Position numbers and translations under genes: made by a program | Source: Heliocidaris erythrogramma | Lineage: Eukaryota > Echinodermata > Echinoidea > Camarodonta > Echinometridae | Length of the DNA stretch: 64,000 nt | Direction: 5' to 3' | Assembly (NCBI GenBank): GCA_025617745.1 | Contig: CM046855.1 | Location: 41,425,663 to 41,489,662 of the forward strand | The notes under the pieces: model-generated | What the model saw: only the letters and a program-made list of their open reading frames with translations | What the model was told of the DNA's origin: nothing | Databases searched by the model: none | Shown: positions 10,395-21,892 of the stretch, piece after piece | Position numbering within the stretch: the first letter of the stretch is position 1 | Layout: every line of letters starts with the position of its first letter

Positions 10395-11549
10395 ATATTT
10401 ATACCCCGCCAAACGAAGTTTGAAGGGGGTATATAGGAATCAGTCGATGGTTGGGCGGTCGGGCGGGCGGTCGGTCGGTCCGTTGCAAATCTTGCGGATT
10501 GAACTACTTCCTCAGTTTTTGACCGAAAGTCATGAAATTTGGTACACACATTGGTCTTGGTGGGAAGATGTGCAAGACATATTTTTCGGATGAGTCGGAA
10601 TCTGCGTTGCCATGGTAACGGCATATTTATGGCAGAAAATCAAGGAAACACCTTGCGGATCGAATTACTTCCTCAGTTTTTGACCGAAAGTCATGAAATT
10701 TGGTACACACATTGGTCTTGGTGGGAAGATGTGCAAGACATATTTTTCGGATGAGTCGGAATCTGCATTGCCATGGTAACGGCATATTTATGGCAGAAAA
10801 TCAAGGAAACACATTGCGGATCGAACTACTTCCTCAGTTTTTGACCGAAAGTCAAGAAATTTGGTACACACATTGGTCTTGGTGGGAAGATGTGCAAGAC
10901 ATATTTTTTGGATGAGTCAGAATCTGCATTGCCATGGTAACGGCATATTTATGGCAGAAAATCAAGGAAACACCTTGCGGATCGAATTACTTCCTCAGTT
11001 TTTGACCGAAAGTCATGAAATTTGGTACACACATTGGTCTTGGTGGGAAGATGTGCAAGACATATTTTTCGGATGAGTCGGAATCTGCATTGCCATGGTA
11101 ACGGCATATTTATGGCAGAAAATCAAGGAAACACATTGCGGATCGAACTACTTCCTCAGTTTTTGACCGAAAGTCATGAAATTTGGTACACACATTGGTC
11201 TTGGTGGGAAGATGTGCAAGACATATTTTTTGGATGAGTCAGAATCTGCATTGCCATGGTAACGGCATATTTATGGCAGAAAATCAAGGAAACACCTTGC
11301 GGATCGAACTACTTCCTCAGTTTTTGACCGAAAGTCATGAAATTTGGTACACACATTGGTCTTACTGGGAAGATGTGTACAACATATTTTTTGGATGTGT
11401 CGGAAGCTGCGTTGCCATGGAAACGGCATATCTATGGCAGTAAATCAGGGAAAAATCTTGCGGATCGAACTACTTCCTCAGTTTTCGACCAAAAGTCAAG
11501 AAAGGCTGTTGTCACGGGGCGGGGGCATCATCTTCAGTGATATTTCTAG
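10395..11549 (+). mobile_element. Helitron-like non-autonomous element with 161-bp tandem repeats
   Basis: The order is: a hairpin at 10399-10434 (TATACCCCGCC and AAGGGGGTATA arms), a short CGGT/CGGG microsatellite (10455-10482), about six and a half tandem units of 161 bp (10493-11500, later units more diverged), then a GGGGCGGGGGC stretch and a CTAG end at 11546-11549 followed by T. The layout matches the Pearl/DINE-like Helitron-associated elements known from bivalves and insects. Each unit starts a 71-residue open frame at the same place, but 161 is not a multiple of three and the frames are not a real protein. It has no coding capacity of its own. The exact 5' boundary is uncertain. Confidence 0.65.
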
Positions 11550-11829
11550 TTTCCCTTATAACACACATCTTTATGAGTTTTCTGTTACTTAAAACATATC
11601 GGCAGTATTGAATGGAATGAGAGAGTGAATGTTAACGAATCATGATCATGTTATATCAAGCTTACTTTTTAATTTGAGGATCTGAGATATGAAGTTAAAG
11701 AAAAAAGAGAAATATTAGCTGGTACGTAGTCATAGCTTTAAAGAATCATTGTTTACTGAAAATTAAAGCAGCAACTGAAAATAATAGAATATTGTATTTG
11801 TGCTTGCTTGAAAGCCAGTGACCAGTGTT
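11550..11829. other. AT-rich noncoding stretch
   Basis: Nothing recognised. Confidence 0.5.
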
Positions 11830-12205
11830 AATGATAAAGTAGAGTTCTGGTTATGATATTAGATTGTGAAACTGTCTCAAACCAATTGGGAAAGGTTGAT
11901 CATGTCTTCATAAGATTGTATGCTGTGAGGTTTTGGATTCATCAAAATGACAAGAAATTGACCCAATTTTGCTGAAAAGCAGTTTGTATTGCACACAGAA
12001 ATGGGTTTATGGGACTGCACACACATGTGGCATGAATGTTTGGCCCAAACACATGAGCTATTTTTCATCATATATTTTATATTAAGGCATTTGAAGAGCA
12101 ATCCTTTTCAAGCAACATTTCTACTATGATGTTCTTCCAAACTGACATAAAAGGAATGATAAGGCTCACAATTTTTTTTTTCAACTCAACCTCCTTTTTA
12201 ATAAT
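11830..12205. repeat. Dispersed 370-bp repeat, copy 1
   Basis: Homologous to 13311-13705 and 42068-42605. Shared landmarks are AAAGTAGAGTTCTGG, CAATTGGGAAA, CAAGAAATTGACCCAA, GAGCAATCCTTTTCA and CTTCCAAACTGACATAAAAG. No inverted termini or protein similarity is evident, so the class is unknown. Confidence 0.7.
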
Positions 12206-13310
12206 GAAATAAAGCACATTAATGCAATGCCGCTCACAAGTGTAAAATGTTATCAAAATTTTAAGGATTGATTATGAAATACACTGTATTTCTTTTTGGT
12301 GCTAACATTTCAGATGTAATGTATAAGCTTTTATGCATATTCATGCAGGAAATTTAGAAGAAAAAAAACAATTAGAAGACAATCTCAAATCAATATAATT
12401 CACTTTAGTATCAGCTTGATATAGACATCAAGCTTCTGAAACATGACCTTCTAGCATAGATGGACTTGTATGCCGTAGTCAAAGGCAACGGAGGCTGTTA
12501 CCTTGCCAGAAATGTATGAAAATTATAATGCAGCTTTTATCTCCCTTTGTATCAGAGTAGCAGATTCATACTAAATAATTAAATGACAATGGATGAGATC
12601 TAGTTTGTTGGTTTTCATTTTGAAAGAAATCAAATTGGATCAATTTGTTAAATATCCTTGAAAGACCTGTCAATTTCTTTATTTTCTATTCAAAGCCTAT
12701 GTGCATTTTTTTTTTTGGCTTAACCCCTTCCGTGCTGTGGGTGGCAAATCCCACAAAAAAAATGTACTGTTGAAAATGTGTTTGGACTAAGAATAGGTAC
12801 TTTAACCAGGAACACTGGTCCAGTCAGCAAGGAAATAAAAGTTTTGCTCATAATCTGGATGATTCACAAGGGGCTAACCTCCAGTATACTTTGTCAACTC
12901 TGAAAGAATATATTGATTTCTTTATAATAAACGAACTGATATAACTAAGACTATAAAATCATATATACATAAGTTAGTTATTACAGCTGGTTCCAAGTAA
13001 AATGTATATTTGCATAGCTCATGTAGAGCAAGCATTTCTGTAATATCTAGAAGCTGGAATGAAATGGAAGGGAAAAGGAGAAATGTATTATTGCACTTAC
13101 TCTAGCAGACATCATCTAACAAACCTAGCACCTGTTGTCTCTCTACCAGAACATTTCTCTGAGTCTAATTATTCAGTGATTTATGGAATGGGATTTTGGA
13201 GGACTACATTTCTACATTCCCAAGTGGGTCTAGATATGTTAGCAGTACAGGGTCTATGCATCAAATCTAGTATTTGAGGTAGAAGAGCATCAACTCTATG
13301 TGAAATATGA
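12206..13310. other. AT-rich noncoding stretch
   Basis: No gene is recognised. Only short homopolymer runs stand out. Confidence 0.5.
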
Positions 13311-13705
13311 GTTAAAGATAAAGTTGAGTTCTGGTCATGGGATAACATTGTGAAAGAAACTCTCAAATCAATTGGGAAATGTTGATTATATAGTACATAA
13401 GAATAAGTGTGTGCTGTAAGGTTTGGGAATCACGAAAATGAGAAGAAATTGACTCAATCCTGCTGAGAGTCACATGCACTGCACACAGAGATGTGTATAT
13501 GGGACTACATACCCATGTTCGGCCCGAACATGTCAGCTGTTTTCGTCATATTTCGAATATGAGGGCATTCTAAGAGCAATCCTTTCAGGGGACATTTCCA
13601 CTATGATGTTCTTCCAAACTGACATAAAAGGAATGAGAAAGCTAACAAATTATTTGTTATCTTTCCCAGAACTCAACCTTCCCTTTAACACCTTCTGGTC
13701 CTGAG
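13311..13705. repeat. Dispersed 370-bp repeat, copy 2
   Basis: Same landmarks as the copy at 11830. The stretch TTCTGGTCATGGGATAACATTGTG is intact here and shows the target into which the palindromic MITE of copy 3 was inserted. Confidence 0.7.
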
Positions 13706-14583
13706 TAGATGACAATATGAAAGAAGAGAAGAAGAGAAAGTACATTTTTGCACCTCCTCTTGTATTTTACCTGGCATTATCATGAATCAAACATATAACC
13801 TTTCAACATTAAAGCCAGAATACAACTTTTTACCCTCCCTACTGATGCTTGGGCTTTTAAAAGAAATTACCCGTGGCACCATGGGGGGGGGGGGGGTGGT
13901 CTTCTTCTATGTACAGCCCAAGTACCCATTCACACTGAAAGGCAATTAGTTTATTGATGAAACATATTTTAACAATTGATTCATAGCAGACTTCTCTTTA
14001 AATATAGATAGGAGATTTAATTTAATTAGCATTAGGGGTTGCTGGGGGAAGAACTTGATCTGAATATCATTCCGGAGTGAAATACAAATCTAACTATAGA
14101 ATGGACAAAAAAAATGTATTGTAACACGGTGTATTTAGTAAGCAGTCAAGAGGCAATCATTACATGTATGAAGTCGAAAAAAATGTGTAAGTATATGTAC
14201 ACTACAATGTACAACAGATTGCATTTGTTTGTAGTTCTCCAATTAAAGGTTGCTCAATCATATATAGTGGAATGTTGAAAGAAGCGAGAAGTATAATGGA
14301 ATGTTGAAAGAAGCCAGAGAGAGAGGGTTTAGCTGCTATGATGAAAAGTGATAAGATTTGTAGGGCTTCCACTGGCATGTTTAGGTTTCTGATTTTTTTT
14401 TCCCTGGTAGGTTAAGTAGTTATGCATTGAAGGAATTGATAAAAATCTTAGAACATACACTGAAAATGTATATCTTATGGAACTTGTGCATCTTTTACGT
14501 TATATGGGCATCTTCACTTATTAGAATACACTATTCAGTTTCCATTCAAATAAATAATAATATTGACAGGTGTATGTTAGATC

Positions 14584-14815
14584 AGTGGCGGATTTAGTGG
14601 GGGGCACATCCGGCCGTGCACCCCCCCCCCCTTGGAAGAAAAGTATGCATTGTGCCCCCCCCCTTCTTTAGAACGCCAACTTTTTTTTTCTTTCTTATTC
14701 TTTTTCTGTGCTTGTCAGAGAATTATGGAGGGAAACTGTGGACCCCCATACCCCCCTCCCCCCCCACCCCACTCACCCCCCCACCCCACTCACCCCCTCA
14801 CCCCACTCACCCCAC
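14584..14815. repeat. CAGTGGCGGAT-type short element plus C-rich minisatellite
   Basis: The segment starts CAGTGGCGGATTTAGTGGGG and has runs of C and T, then a CACCCCACTC minisatellite (14755-14815). The start motif recurs at 46689 and in related form at 28852 and 23950. The proline-rich reading frames over it come from the C runs. Confidence 0.6.
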
Positions 14816-15430
14816 TTGACATCGAAGCCGAAATAGAGCCGTTCCCGATGTCCGATGTGACTGAAATTCAGGTGCTAGTTTTCAAGATTAGATCTAACCA
14901 TGTACAACCATGCCATGTACATACACACTGACTGAAGGCCCAGTGTGTACATGTAGATCTATGTACACACGTTGCAACGGTTCATTCATCAGCATTTACC
15001 CTTACGTGTATTAGGCAGTTACAAATAGACGGTGCACGGTGGAAGCGTACCGTACGTGTTATCCCTATGTAATTTCGCTGACCCGAAAAAGGTCGAAAGG
15101 ACTGGGAACTTCAAAGCTTTACTCGGGGCCTGCCAAAGAAAGTTACGAATTGTAAAAACCATTAAATATAAGACACAAAAAAACACAAATCACCCCCCTC
15201 ATGACAATCTGGGAACAATTTAACCACATTAAAAAAAAAACCCAGCTCAATTGAGTGGAAAATCATGGGGAAAAGCGCTTTCAAACAAACAGACGGACAG
15301 ACAGACACACGTTAGCCAAATTATAGGATTGTGGCAGTGACAGAACTTATCAGTGACATAAAGCAGTGTATGTAGCAAAAGTTTTGTTTAGTATAATTTC
15401 CATCTGGTATTAGTAATGCTAGCCATGTTT
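14816..15430. other. Noncoding stretch
   Basis: No gene is recognised. Short palindromic bits (ACATGTAC) and a CAGACGGACAGACAGACAC run at about 15290 are the only regularities. Confidence 0.5.
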
Positions 15431-15431
15431 A

Positions 15432-16797
15432 CAGGGTGTCCCTGAAAAAGAAAGGATACCCAAGTTTGGGGGAAATTACTCACTAATTCCATATCATATT
15501 TTGGTTAATGTATACGTTCGTGGAAAGTTAATTTTATCTTCTTCATTATGGTGCCAAGAACATGACTAATAAATCACACATGACACCGATTTCAGACAGT
15601 CTGAAGTGGCAGTGGTCCATGCAGAAACCCAATTGTCTGAAATAAATGGATGGCTTCCAGCAGGAGGGCCAAGGCGTATACTGCACGTGTCCGGCATGGC
15701 CCCTCACTCTTGTAAAGAAACTTATACTCAGTGTTCAATACTACAAATGAATGGTATCTGCCAAATGATTTTGATAGAAAATGTATAACATATGATTTTT
15801 GAGCAACCAAAGATGAGGAAATCAAGCTTCGGATTTTCTTAAGTTACTTTTTAAGTACATTATGTTTGTAAAGTGATGTGATACAATTCTGTAAGAACGC
15901 TATATAAATGCCAATATTGTATTGTATTCGAAGAAGCTTGATGGGAGGAATTTTTTAATTTGTAAACAAATTTTTAGGCATTTTACTCCCAGTGTTAAAG
16001 ATCGTATGCTTGATCTGTAATGAAAAACACAAGTCAGAAAAAATTGGAACCAGCGGGATTCGAACCTGTCATCTACTGCTTGCCTGGCAGCGACTTAACC
16101 ACCAGGCTATTCTGGTTCACGGCCAAGTCACGATGAACTGGAATCAAATACCCTAGATCGTCTTCTTTCTGAAGAGGATCTACAATATTGTATTGTATTG
16201 TTTGGTTCATTGTTGTTTTGGAAAAAAAGATGGAATTTAGAATTATGGATTATCATAAATGCACATCATTTAAAGGCTCAATAATCTCTTCTTTCATATA
16301 ACATCATCATCCTGATGTAAGTATCACGCATGACTGAGCAGGAGCACAATTAGCAATCAGTTAGGTACATTGACATTTTGTTTGAGGCAATCGAATGAGG
16401 CTCTGAACAGCTGAACAAATGTCAATGTGCCTTACCAACCCTGCTCACTCATGCGCATTCCTTCTATTATGATCATGGCGTAATATGGAATGGATGATTA
16501 GAATAAGACCTATTAAATGATGTGTATTTTTGATAATTAGTATTCCCAAGTCATTCCTACCATTTCAAAACTGTAATTACTGAACAAAATGGAGCAGCCA
16601 TTTATTTTGGACAATTGGGTTTTGACACTGCCACTTCAGATTGATGTCATGCATGATTTATTGATAATGTTTTTGGTGGCATACACAAAAGAAGATGAAA
16701 TGAGCTTTTCAATTATTCATACATTAATGACAGAATAATTTGAAAATATTTATTAATTTCTCCAAGAACTGGGGTTCCTTTTTTCAGGGACACCCTG
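15432..16797. mobile_element. Long foldback DNA transposon with TA target duplication
   Basis: The ends CAGGGTGTCCCTGAAAAAG and CTTTTTTCAGGGACACCCTG are inverted repeats flanked by TA on both sides (15430-15431 and 16798-16799), as in Tc1/mariner-type insertions. The inverted arms extend several hundred bases inward with interruptions: GAAGTGGCAGTGG near 15605 matches CCACTTCAGA near 16630. A further inner palindrome lies around 16330-16455 (CGCATGACTGAGCAGGAGC against GCTCACTCATGCGC). No transposase frame is present. A tRNA-like SINE head sits inside it. Confidence 0.7.
16045..16122 (-). mobile_element. tRNA-like SINE head, nested
   Basis: On the minus strand the sequence starts GAACCAGAATAGCCTGGTGG and ends CGAATCCCGCTGGTTC. 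A 7-bp acceptor-like stem (GAACCAG with CTGGTTC) and a B box GGTTCGAATCC are present. The 7-nt anticodon-like loop lacks U33 and the T stem is imperfect, so this is a tRNA-derived relic or SINE head and not a working tRNA gene. Confidence 0.55.
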
Positions 16798-16799
16798 TA

Positions 16800-18469
16800 T
16801 TACAAAATCTCAAGACACATACACTGAATAGTTTTATACTTGAAGCAGGGGTATTTATGAATTGTACTACAATTCTGTAGTAATCAAGAATTATTTTTGT
16901 ATCTAATTATGACTGAGAATGTGGAGGGATTAATCTTTACAAATAAAAGTTGATTGAGCACGAGTATAGAAGAAAAGAAAGTTGTGAATTATCATCAAAC
17001 AAATAAAAGAGCTGCAAAAGGAAATACTATACTCGGATCAAAATATACTCTTTATTTATTGTGTTTTTATTTTCATCGTTATATTCATATAACAGGATTC
17101 CCTTTAAAGTGATATTAGGAGGCTATTTTTAGAAAAGTATTATTGCGACAGAAATTAATTTAGTACTTTACCCTAAGGGAGTGTGCTCTGGAAAAACAGT
17201 AGTCCCATGTCTATTAGCTCTAACCCCATGCTTCACCTAGTCCTACGTATAATAATCGAAGTGTGTTGTTCTAAATCTGAATGTGTCAGAGTGTAATGGG
17301 GTGGAACCTGTGTTGATATAGTGATGCATGTATCTATCAAAGACATACCTTTTTATATAAAGCATGATTGAAATTGATTAAAACCCCTGAAAATAGAATT
17401 GAAATATTGTATTTGTCTAAAGAATTAAATTATTCATTTCAAAGAGCCAATAATATTTACAGCTTTAAGGCCCTTAAATACATTTGTAGGAGATCATGTG
17501 TATCTGTGATTTTAGATGATAAATTGCAAGATATTCATGAACTCTGAAATTTTGCTCTGATCCGGAGCAGTAAGAATTTATGGACATCTAAATGATCCAT
17601 TTCATTTCTCTTTGCTTTGATTATGGCAGTTTATTATATTTCACCTTTAATTTTTTTTCCAGCTAAAAACGGGTGAATTTCTATCACACTTTCCCTGGTC
17701 TTTTCTTTCTTTTAGACATACCACTGGACCCCCTTGTATTTTTCAAGTGGAAAGAAGATCTATAAAAACAGGATTGATTATCTCCAAGAATCAGATCACC
17801 AAAGAGATCGAGTTAGCTGATTGGTTTCACAAGATGGGAATAAAATTAAATTGACCTTTGTGGTGTGTTTCATCATAGTCGGCATTTAGGTGTTGTGATT
17901 TATATTTGTTTTGTTTTGTTATTATGTTTGGGCGAGGGGTGAGGATGCTTCCCCAAAAGGGAATTAATTGGGTATCCACTCAATCATTTTGTTTTATAAA
18001 GAACCATCAAAATCCTTGCATAAAAACATGTCAAAAAATGGGTTCATCTCAACATAGCCAATGTAGGGTAATGGTAGGATAGCTGGGGTTAAAGGATGTA
18101 AAATATTAAGTAATGGTTTGAATGCAGGATATATACATTTCTGTGGTAGTAGAATGTTATGTGGAGCATTTAGAAATTATATAAAGAGGGTAGAAAATTT
18201 TCCTACATTATTTGAATATGACTTTCTTCATAGGTGTGAATGGGTTCGAGTACCGCAACTGACCTCACAAAAATGATTGTCACTGCATTGTGTGTATTAA
18301 AGCGTGCCCCTCCTCTCTGTTCTCGATGCAGGCTTGGGCTCAGAGGAAAATACTCCGTTCCTTGTACAGATTGTTAACTGGAGGTCCCATGTGTAGGAGA
18401 GTCACACCCTATGCACGTTAATACCTTACACTTCTCATAAAGAGTAGGGTGTAAACCAGGTGTTTAGTG
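16800..18469. other. AT-rich noncoding stretch
   Basis: No gene, RNA or clear repeat is recognised. Confidence 0.5.
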
Positions 18470-19157
18470 GGGGTCTGCTCGCTAGTCAGGAGGACCGCTA
18501 TTCATATAATGACAGCTCTTCATAAGGATCGCTATTATAATGGAGAAAAGGCTCATTATTCCTAAGGGTCATTATTCATAATACAAGAAGAGGGTTGCTA
18601 TTCATAATACGGAAAGAGTGTCGCTATTCATAATAGGAGAAGAGGGTCACAAAATGAGGGTCGCTATTCATAATGGGAGAAGAGGGTTGCTATTCATAAC
18701 AGGAGAAGAGGGCCGCTATTCATAATAGGAGAAAAGGGTTGCTATACCCTAATACCGTATTATGAATAGGGCCCCTCTTCTCCTGTTATGAATAGTGACC
18801 CTAAATCCGTATTATGAATAGCGACCCTCATTTTGTATTACAAATAGCGACCCTCTTCTCCTATTATGAATAGCGACCCTCATTTCGTATTATGTATAGC
18901 AACCCTTTTCTCATATTATGAATAGTGGTCCTTATGAGTAATGACCCTCAATTTGAATTAGGAATAGCGACCCTCATCTCACATTATGAATAGCGGTCCT
19001 TATGAATAATGGTCCTTATGACTATATGAATAGTGACTGCCTTTCCGTTTTATGAATAGCGGACCTTCAGGTATAGGAAATTACACATTATGAATAGCAG
19101 TCCTTATGAATAACGATCATTATGACTAGCCGTTCTTATGACTAGCCAGGTTGCCCC
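18470..19157. mobile_element. TATTCATA-type self-complementary element, expanded copy 2
   Basis: The flanks GTTTAGTG (18462-18469) and ATTTAGTG (19158-19165) match at 7 of 8 bases, fitting an 8-bp target duplication. The outer ends resemble the shorter copies (GGGGTCTGCTCGCTAGTC and GACTAGCCAGGTTGCCCC). The interior has expanded into an array of GGGTCGCTATTCATAATAGG units on one side (about 18560-18745) and its reverse complement on the other (about 18755-19080). The element is therefore a single very long potential hairpin of 688 bp. Confidence 0.75.
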
Positions 19158-19183
19158 ATTTAGTGTGCCTGCATACACATCAG

Positions 19184-19319
19184 GGGAGCGTTTCATCAAG
19201 TGTTTTGTCAGTGATTTTTACCGACAACTGTTATAAGCTACTGAAATCCTTGCATCTGATTGGCTGAGAGCAAATTTGTCGGTAAAACTCACTGACAAAA
19301 CACTTGATGAAATGCTCGC
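19184..19319. mobile_element. GGGAGCG palindromic MITE, copy 1
   Basis: A 136-bp palindrome: GGGAGCGTTTCATCAAG at the left and its complement at the right, with ATCTGATTGGCTGAGAGC in the middle. The flanks are CAG and CTG. It lies 27 bp downstream of the TATTCATA element. Confidence 0.75.
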
Positions 19320-19847
19320 CTGGTATTCTGTCTTCCTACAGATCTTCGTGTAGGTTGCACAGCCGTTTGAAGATTAACAAAAGAAGAAGAGGAAGGATAA
19401 GGGAAAAGGTTGAAAACAAAAGGCCGTGAAACAGAATGACACTGAAAATTTTAGATTAGGCAATTTAAAAGATAAATTCTCCCAAATTAAGGAAAGGTAT
19501 AGATACACAAGAATGTTAAATGAAGTCTTGCTTAATAAGGATAAAAGCAAATTATGCATTGGAGGAGATGGATGAACCTTTCCCTGCATTTTAGCTAAGA
19601 TGTAACGGCAATGACTGCGGAGCAACGACTTTTCAGAGATTAAGTCAGACTAGAGGCTAAATTGCGGGCACCTATCCATCAACGTTCATGTTTTTAGACA
19701 GTAATCTTGGGTAGATGGTAAAATAGAGGGCTCGTCAAGGTAATCCAGTACTTTGTGACTCACAGCCGCTTCAAGGGTATAGTCACATTCATTAGCTCTT
19801 TGTTTATTTGTCTGTTTGCTGCCAAGGTGAAAAGGGAGAGTTAGGCA
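19320..19847. other. Noncoding stretch
   Basis: No gene is recognised. A Lys/Phe-rich minus frame here has no family signature. Confidence 0.5.
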
Positions 19848-20086
19848 TAATGTCTGAAAGCTAAACAGCTATTAACTCTATGTCAAGTGTTATTATTTAA
19901 CCCCCTTTTTGCTTTCAGACATATCATCTGCTAAGAGCTAGGAGGATTTTAGCTGTATGTTAAGTCCTATTATATAACACCCCTCTTGCTCTCAGATAAA
20001 TATATTATCTGCCGAGAGCCAGAAGGGCATTATTTCTCTGTTGAATGATGCAATCTAATGCCCTTCTGGCACTGAGCAGACGATAT
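19848..20086. repeat. Cluster of three GCCAGAAGGGC-type hairpins
   Basis: Three hairpins lie head to tail: 19848-19922 (weak arms AGCTATTAACTC and TTAACCCCC), 19921-19999 (GCTAAGAGCTAGGAGGATTT and CACCCCTCTTGCTCTCAG) and 20002-20086 (GAGAGCCAGAAGGGCATTA and CTAATGCCCTTCTGGCAC). They share the boundary sequence ATATCATCTG. Confidence 0.7.
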
Positions 20087-20437
20087 AAAATATATAAACT
20101 GGATGTATTGTTACCTTAATGAGGTAGATTTCCATGCAGTATGCACTTCATTACAGGAGGCAGTGGGGGAAGACAAGTATAAAGTGATATTCAGTGTGTG
20201 ATTTTTAGATATAATGTTTAGATTGGTATAATACATTATTACATTCTCATGTGAATGCATATTATCATTACAATACATCATTTAACTTGAATATTTGTGT
20301 ACATTGTAATTCGCATGATGATTATATACATTATACATTTGCATTGACAAGACATACTATTTCATCCATAATAATGGACTGGACATTAATTTCATTAAAA
20401 CTCTTACCTATCACGTTGCATTAAGCAAAATAAAATT

Positions 20438-20640
20438 AACCCTGAACACGATAAAAACTACTTTCGAAAAATAAACTCAAGACAATTTCAATAGCCCTGT
20501 CTATCACCTTTAGAAATGTGCGAACATTACAATGGTGTATAACATAGTCCGAACCTGATTACTATGGGCAGTACAATAGGCCTTTGAAATTGCCCTTGAG
20601 TTTAGTTTTCGAAAGTATAGTTCTTATCGTGTTCCTAATA
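20438..20640. mobile_element. Palindromic MITE with GAACACGATA ends, copy 1
   Basis: Inverted arms of about 55 bp: GAACACGATAAAAACTA and CTTTCGAAAA at the left are mirrored by TTTTCGAAAG and TAGTTCTTATCGTGTTC at the right. The centre reads AATGTGCGAACATTACAATGG. A diverged relative is at 50341-50490. Confidence 0.75.
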
Positions 20641-20740
20641 GATTAACTACAGTGAGTGAGCAGCAACCACTACAGTACAATATTTGACATGATATTGAGA
20701 TAAATTATCTCAACCGTATTGTAAATAAATATACATAATT

Positions 20741-20830
20741 GTATCTTCTGTTTGGAGCCAGAAGGCCGTTAATTAACTCTGTGTAAAATTATATGTGTTA
20801 ACGCCCTTCTGGCTCCAAACACATGATATA
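20741..20830. repeat. GCCAGAAGGGC hairpin copy
   Basis: The left arm TGTTTGGAGCCAGAAGGC and the right arm TTAACGCCCTTCTGGCTCC, with CAAAC at the end, form a nearly perfect stem of about 30 bp. This is the TTTGGAGCC variant of the arm, shared with 48391. Confidence 0.8.
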
Positions 20831-21436
20831 TTCTTTCATAGACATTCTTGTAACTGAAATATTGTGCCACTCAAAATGAGGTTGCATTACATGTTTTTTC
20901 ATATAATATTATTAAGTAATAATTTGTCTAAACTTCACTTTTATTTCACATGATCTTGCCTGATAGTGGTTTAGGATTCCTAGTAAAAGTATTGGAGAGT
21001 TTGTGATTTCTTTTAATTCAAATTTAAATTTAATTATTATCATTATTTTTTTGCTGCTGGTAAATGATATGACTTGTATACAGAAAGTGCTAAATTAACA
21101 TTTTTGTGGCCAAGTGTAGAGGAACGATTTATTTTCTTGTCACTGAGTAATCATGAATTTCAACTGATGTCCACTAATGCATTATGGAGGTTCAAAAAAG
21201 AAAGCAGCTATCTAATTCACATTTCCTGTGTCTACCGGTGCGTGGTCTAGCGGATGAACTCAGCATAGAGGACTATTATAGTATGTTATGATAGGATTAT
21301 AATAGGATCTTGGTTAAAATCTCAGCATTAGAATATCATCCCTTCAGTTAGTATGACCTGTTTGCCCAGTTTCCAGAGTAGTAGAGAGAAATAAAACAAC
21401 ATATTCAACAGGAATGATTTGAAGTAGTTTCACTCA
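20831..21436. other. AT-rich noncoding stretch
   Basis: No gene is recognised. A tRNA-like GTGCGTGGTCTAGCGGATGA at about 21239 may be another degraded SINE head, but it lacks a convincing B box. Confidence 0.5.
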
Positions 21437-21735
21437 TAGCTCTTTGTAGAGGTGTCATGTGCTAGTGGATAAATCACCAGGGGAGCGTTTCATCAAGCGT
21501 TTTGTCAGTGATTTTTACTGACAAATTTGCTCTCAGCCAATCAGATGCAAGGATTTCAGTAGCTTATAACAGTTGTCGGTAAAAATATCACTGACAAAAC
21601 GCTTGATGAAACGCTCCCCAGACTGCGGATCAGATGGTTCAGGTTCGAGTCCCAGCTTCTGCACTAGTGTCCTTTGACGAGACATTAATTTACATTTGCC
21701 ACTGTCCACACAGGTGGTGTAAATGGGTGCCAGGG
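21437..21735 (+). mobile_element. tRNA-derived SINE family 2, copy 2, split by a MITE
   Basis: The left part (to 21480, GTGCTAGTGGATAAATCACCAG) and the right part (from 21619, CAGACTGCGGATCAG through GGTTCGAGTCCCAGC and TTAATTTACATTTGCCACT) together match the SINE at 6885-7045. The GGGAGCG MITE sits between them. A fragment starting GGGTGTTTCATAAAGC follows at 21737-21800 and looks like the edge of another short palindromic element. Confidence 0.75.
21481..21618. mobile_element. GGGAGCG palindromic MITE, copy 2
   Basis: The 138-bp palindrome starts GGGAGCGTTTCATCAAGCG and ends CGCTTGATGAAACGCTCCC. It is flanked by CAG on both sides (21478-21480 and 21619-21621). Comparison with the empty SINE at 6885-7045 (ATCACCAGACTG) shows that CAG was duplicated on insertion. 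Confidence 0.85.
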
Positions 21736-21892
21736 GGGTGTTTCATAAAGCTGTTCGTAAAGTTACGAATGACTTTATGAACGACTGGAACATGTTCTTG
21801 GGTGCAAGCATCCCCTGCGATATGTGTGTGCACAATATACATGTAAATATAGCTATTTTAATTTATCATTATTTATTTGTGTGACCCTACAG

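Noticed and set aside
10539-11443. Repeated 71-residue open frames, each starting with the same Met
   Set aside because: They come from a 161-bp tandem repeat whose length is not a multiple of three. There is no family match and no conserved start context.
10490-11500. CRISPR-like array
   Set aside because: The 161-bp units are contiguous tandem repeats with no unique spacers, in an animal genome, within a Helitron-like element.
14616-14931. Proline-rich open frames
   Set aside because: They follow from C runs and a CACCCCACTC minisatellite within a short repeat element.
16045-16122. A working tRNA gene on the minus strand
   Set aside because: The acceptor stem pairs well, but the anticodon loop lacks U33 and the T stem is imperfect. 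It lies within a transposon and looks like a SINE head.
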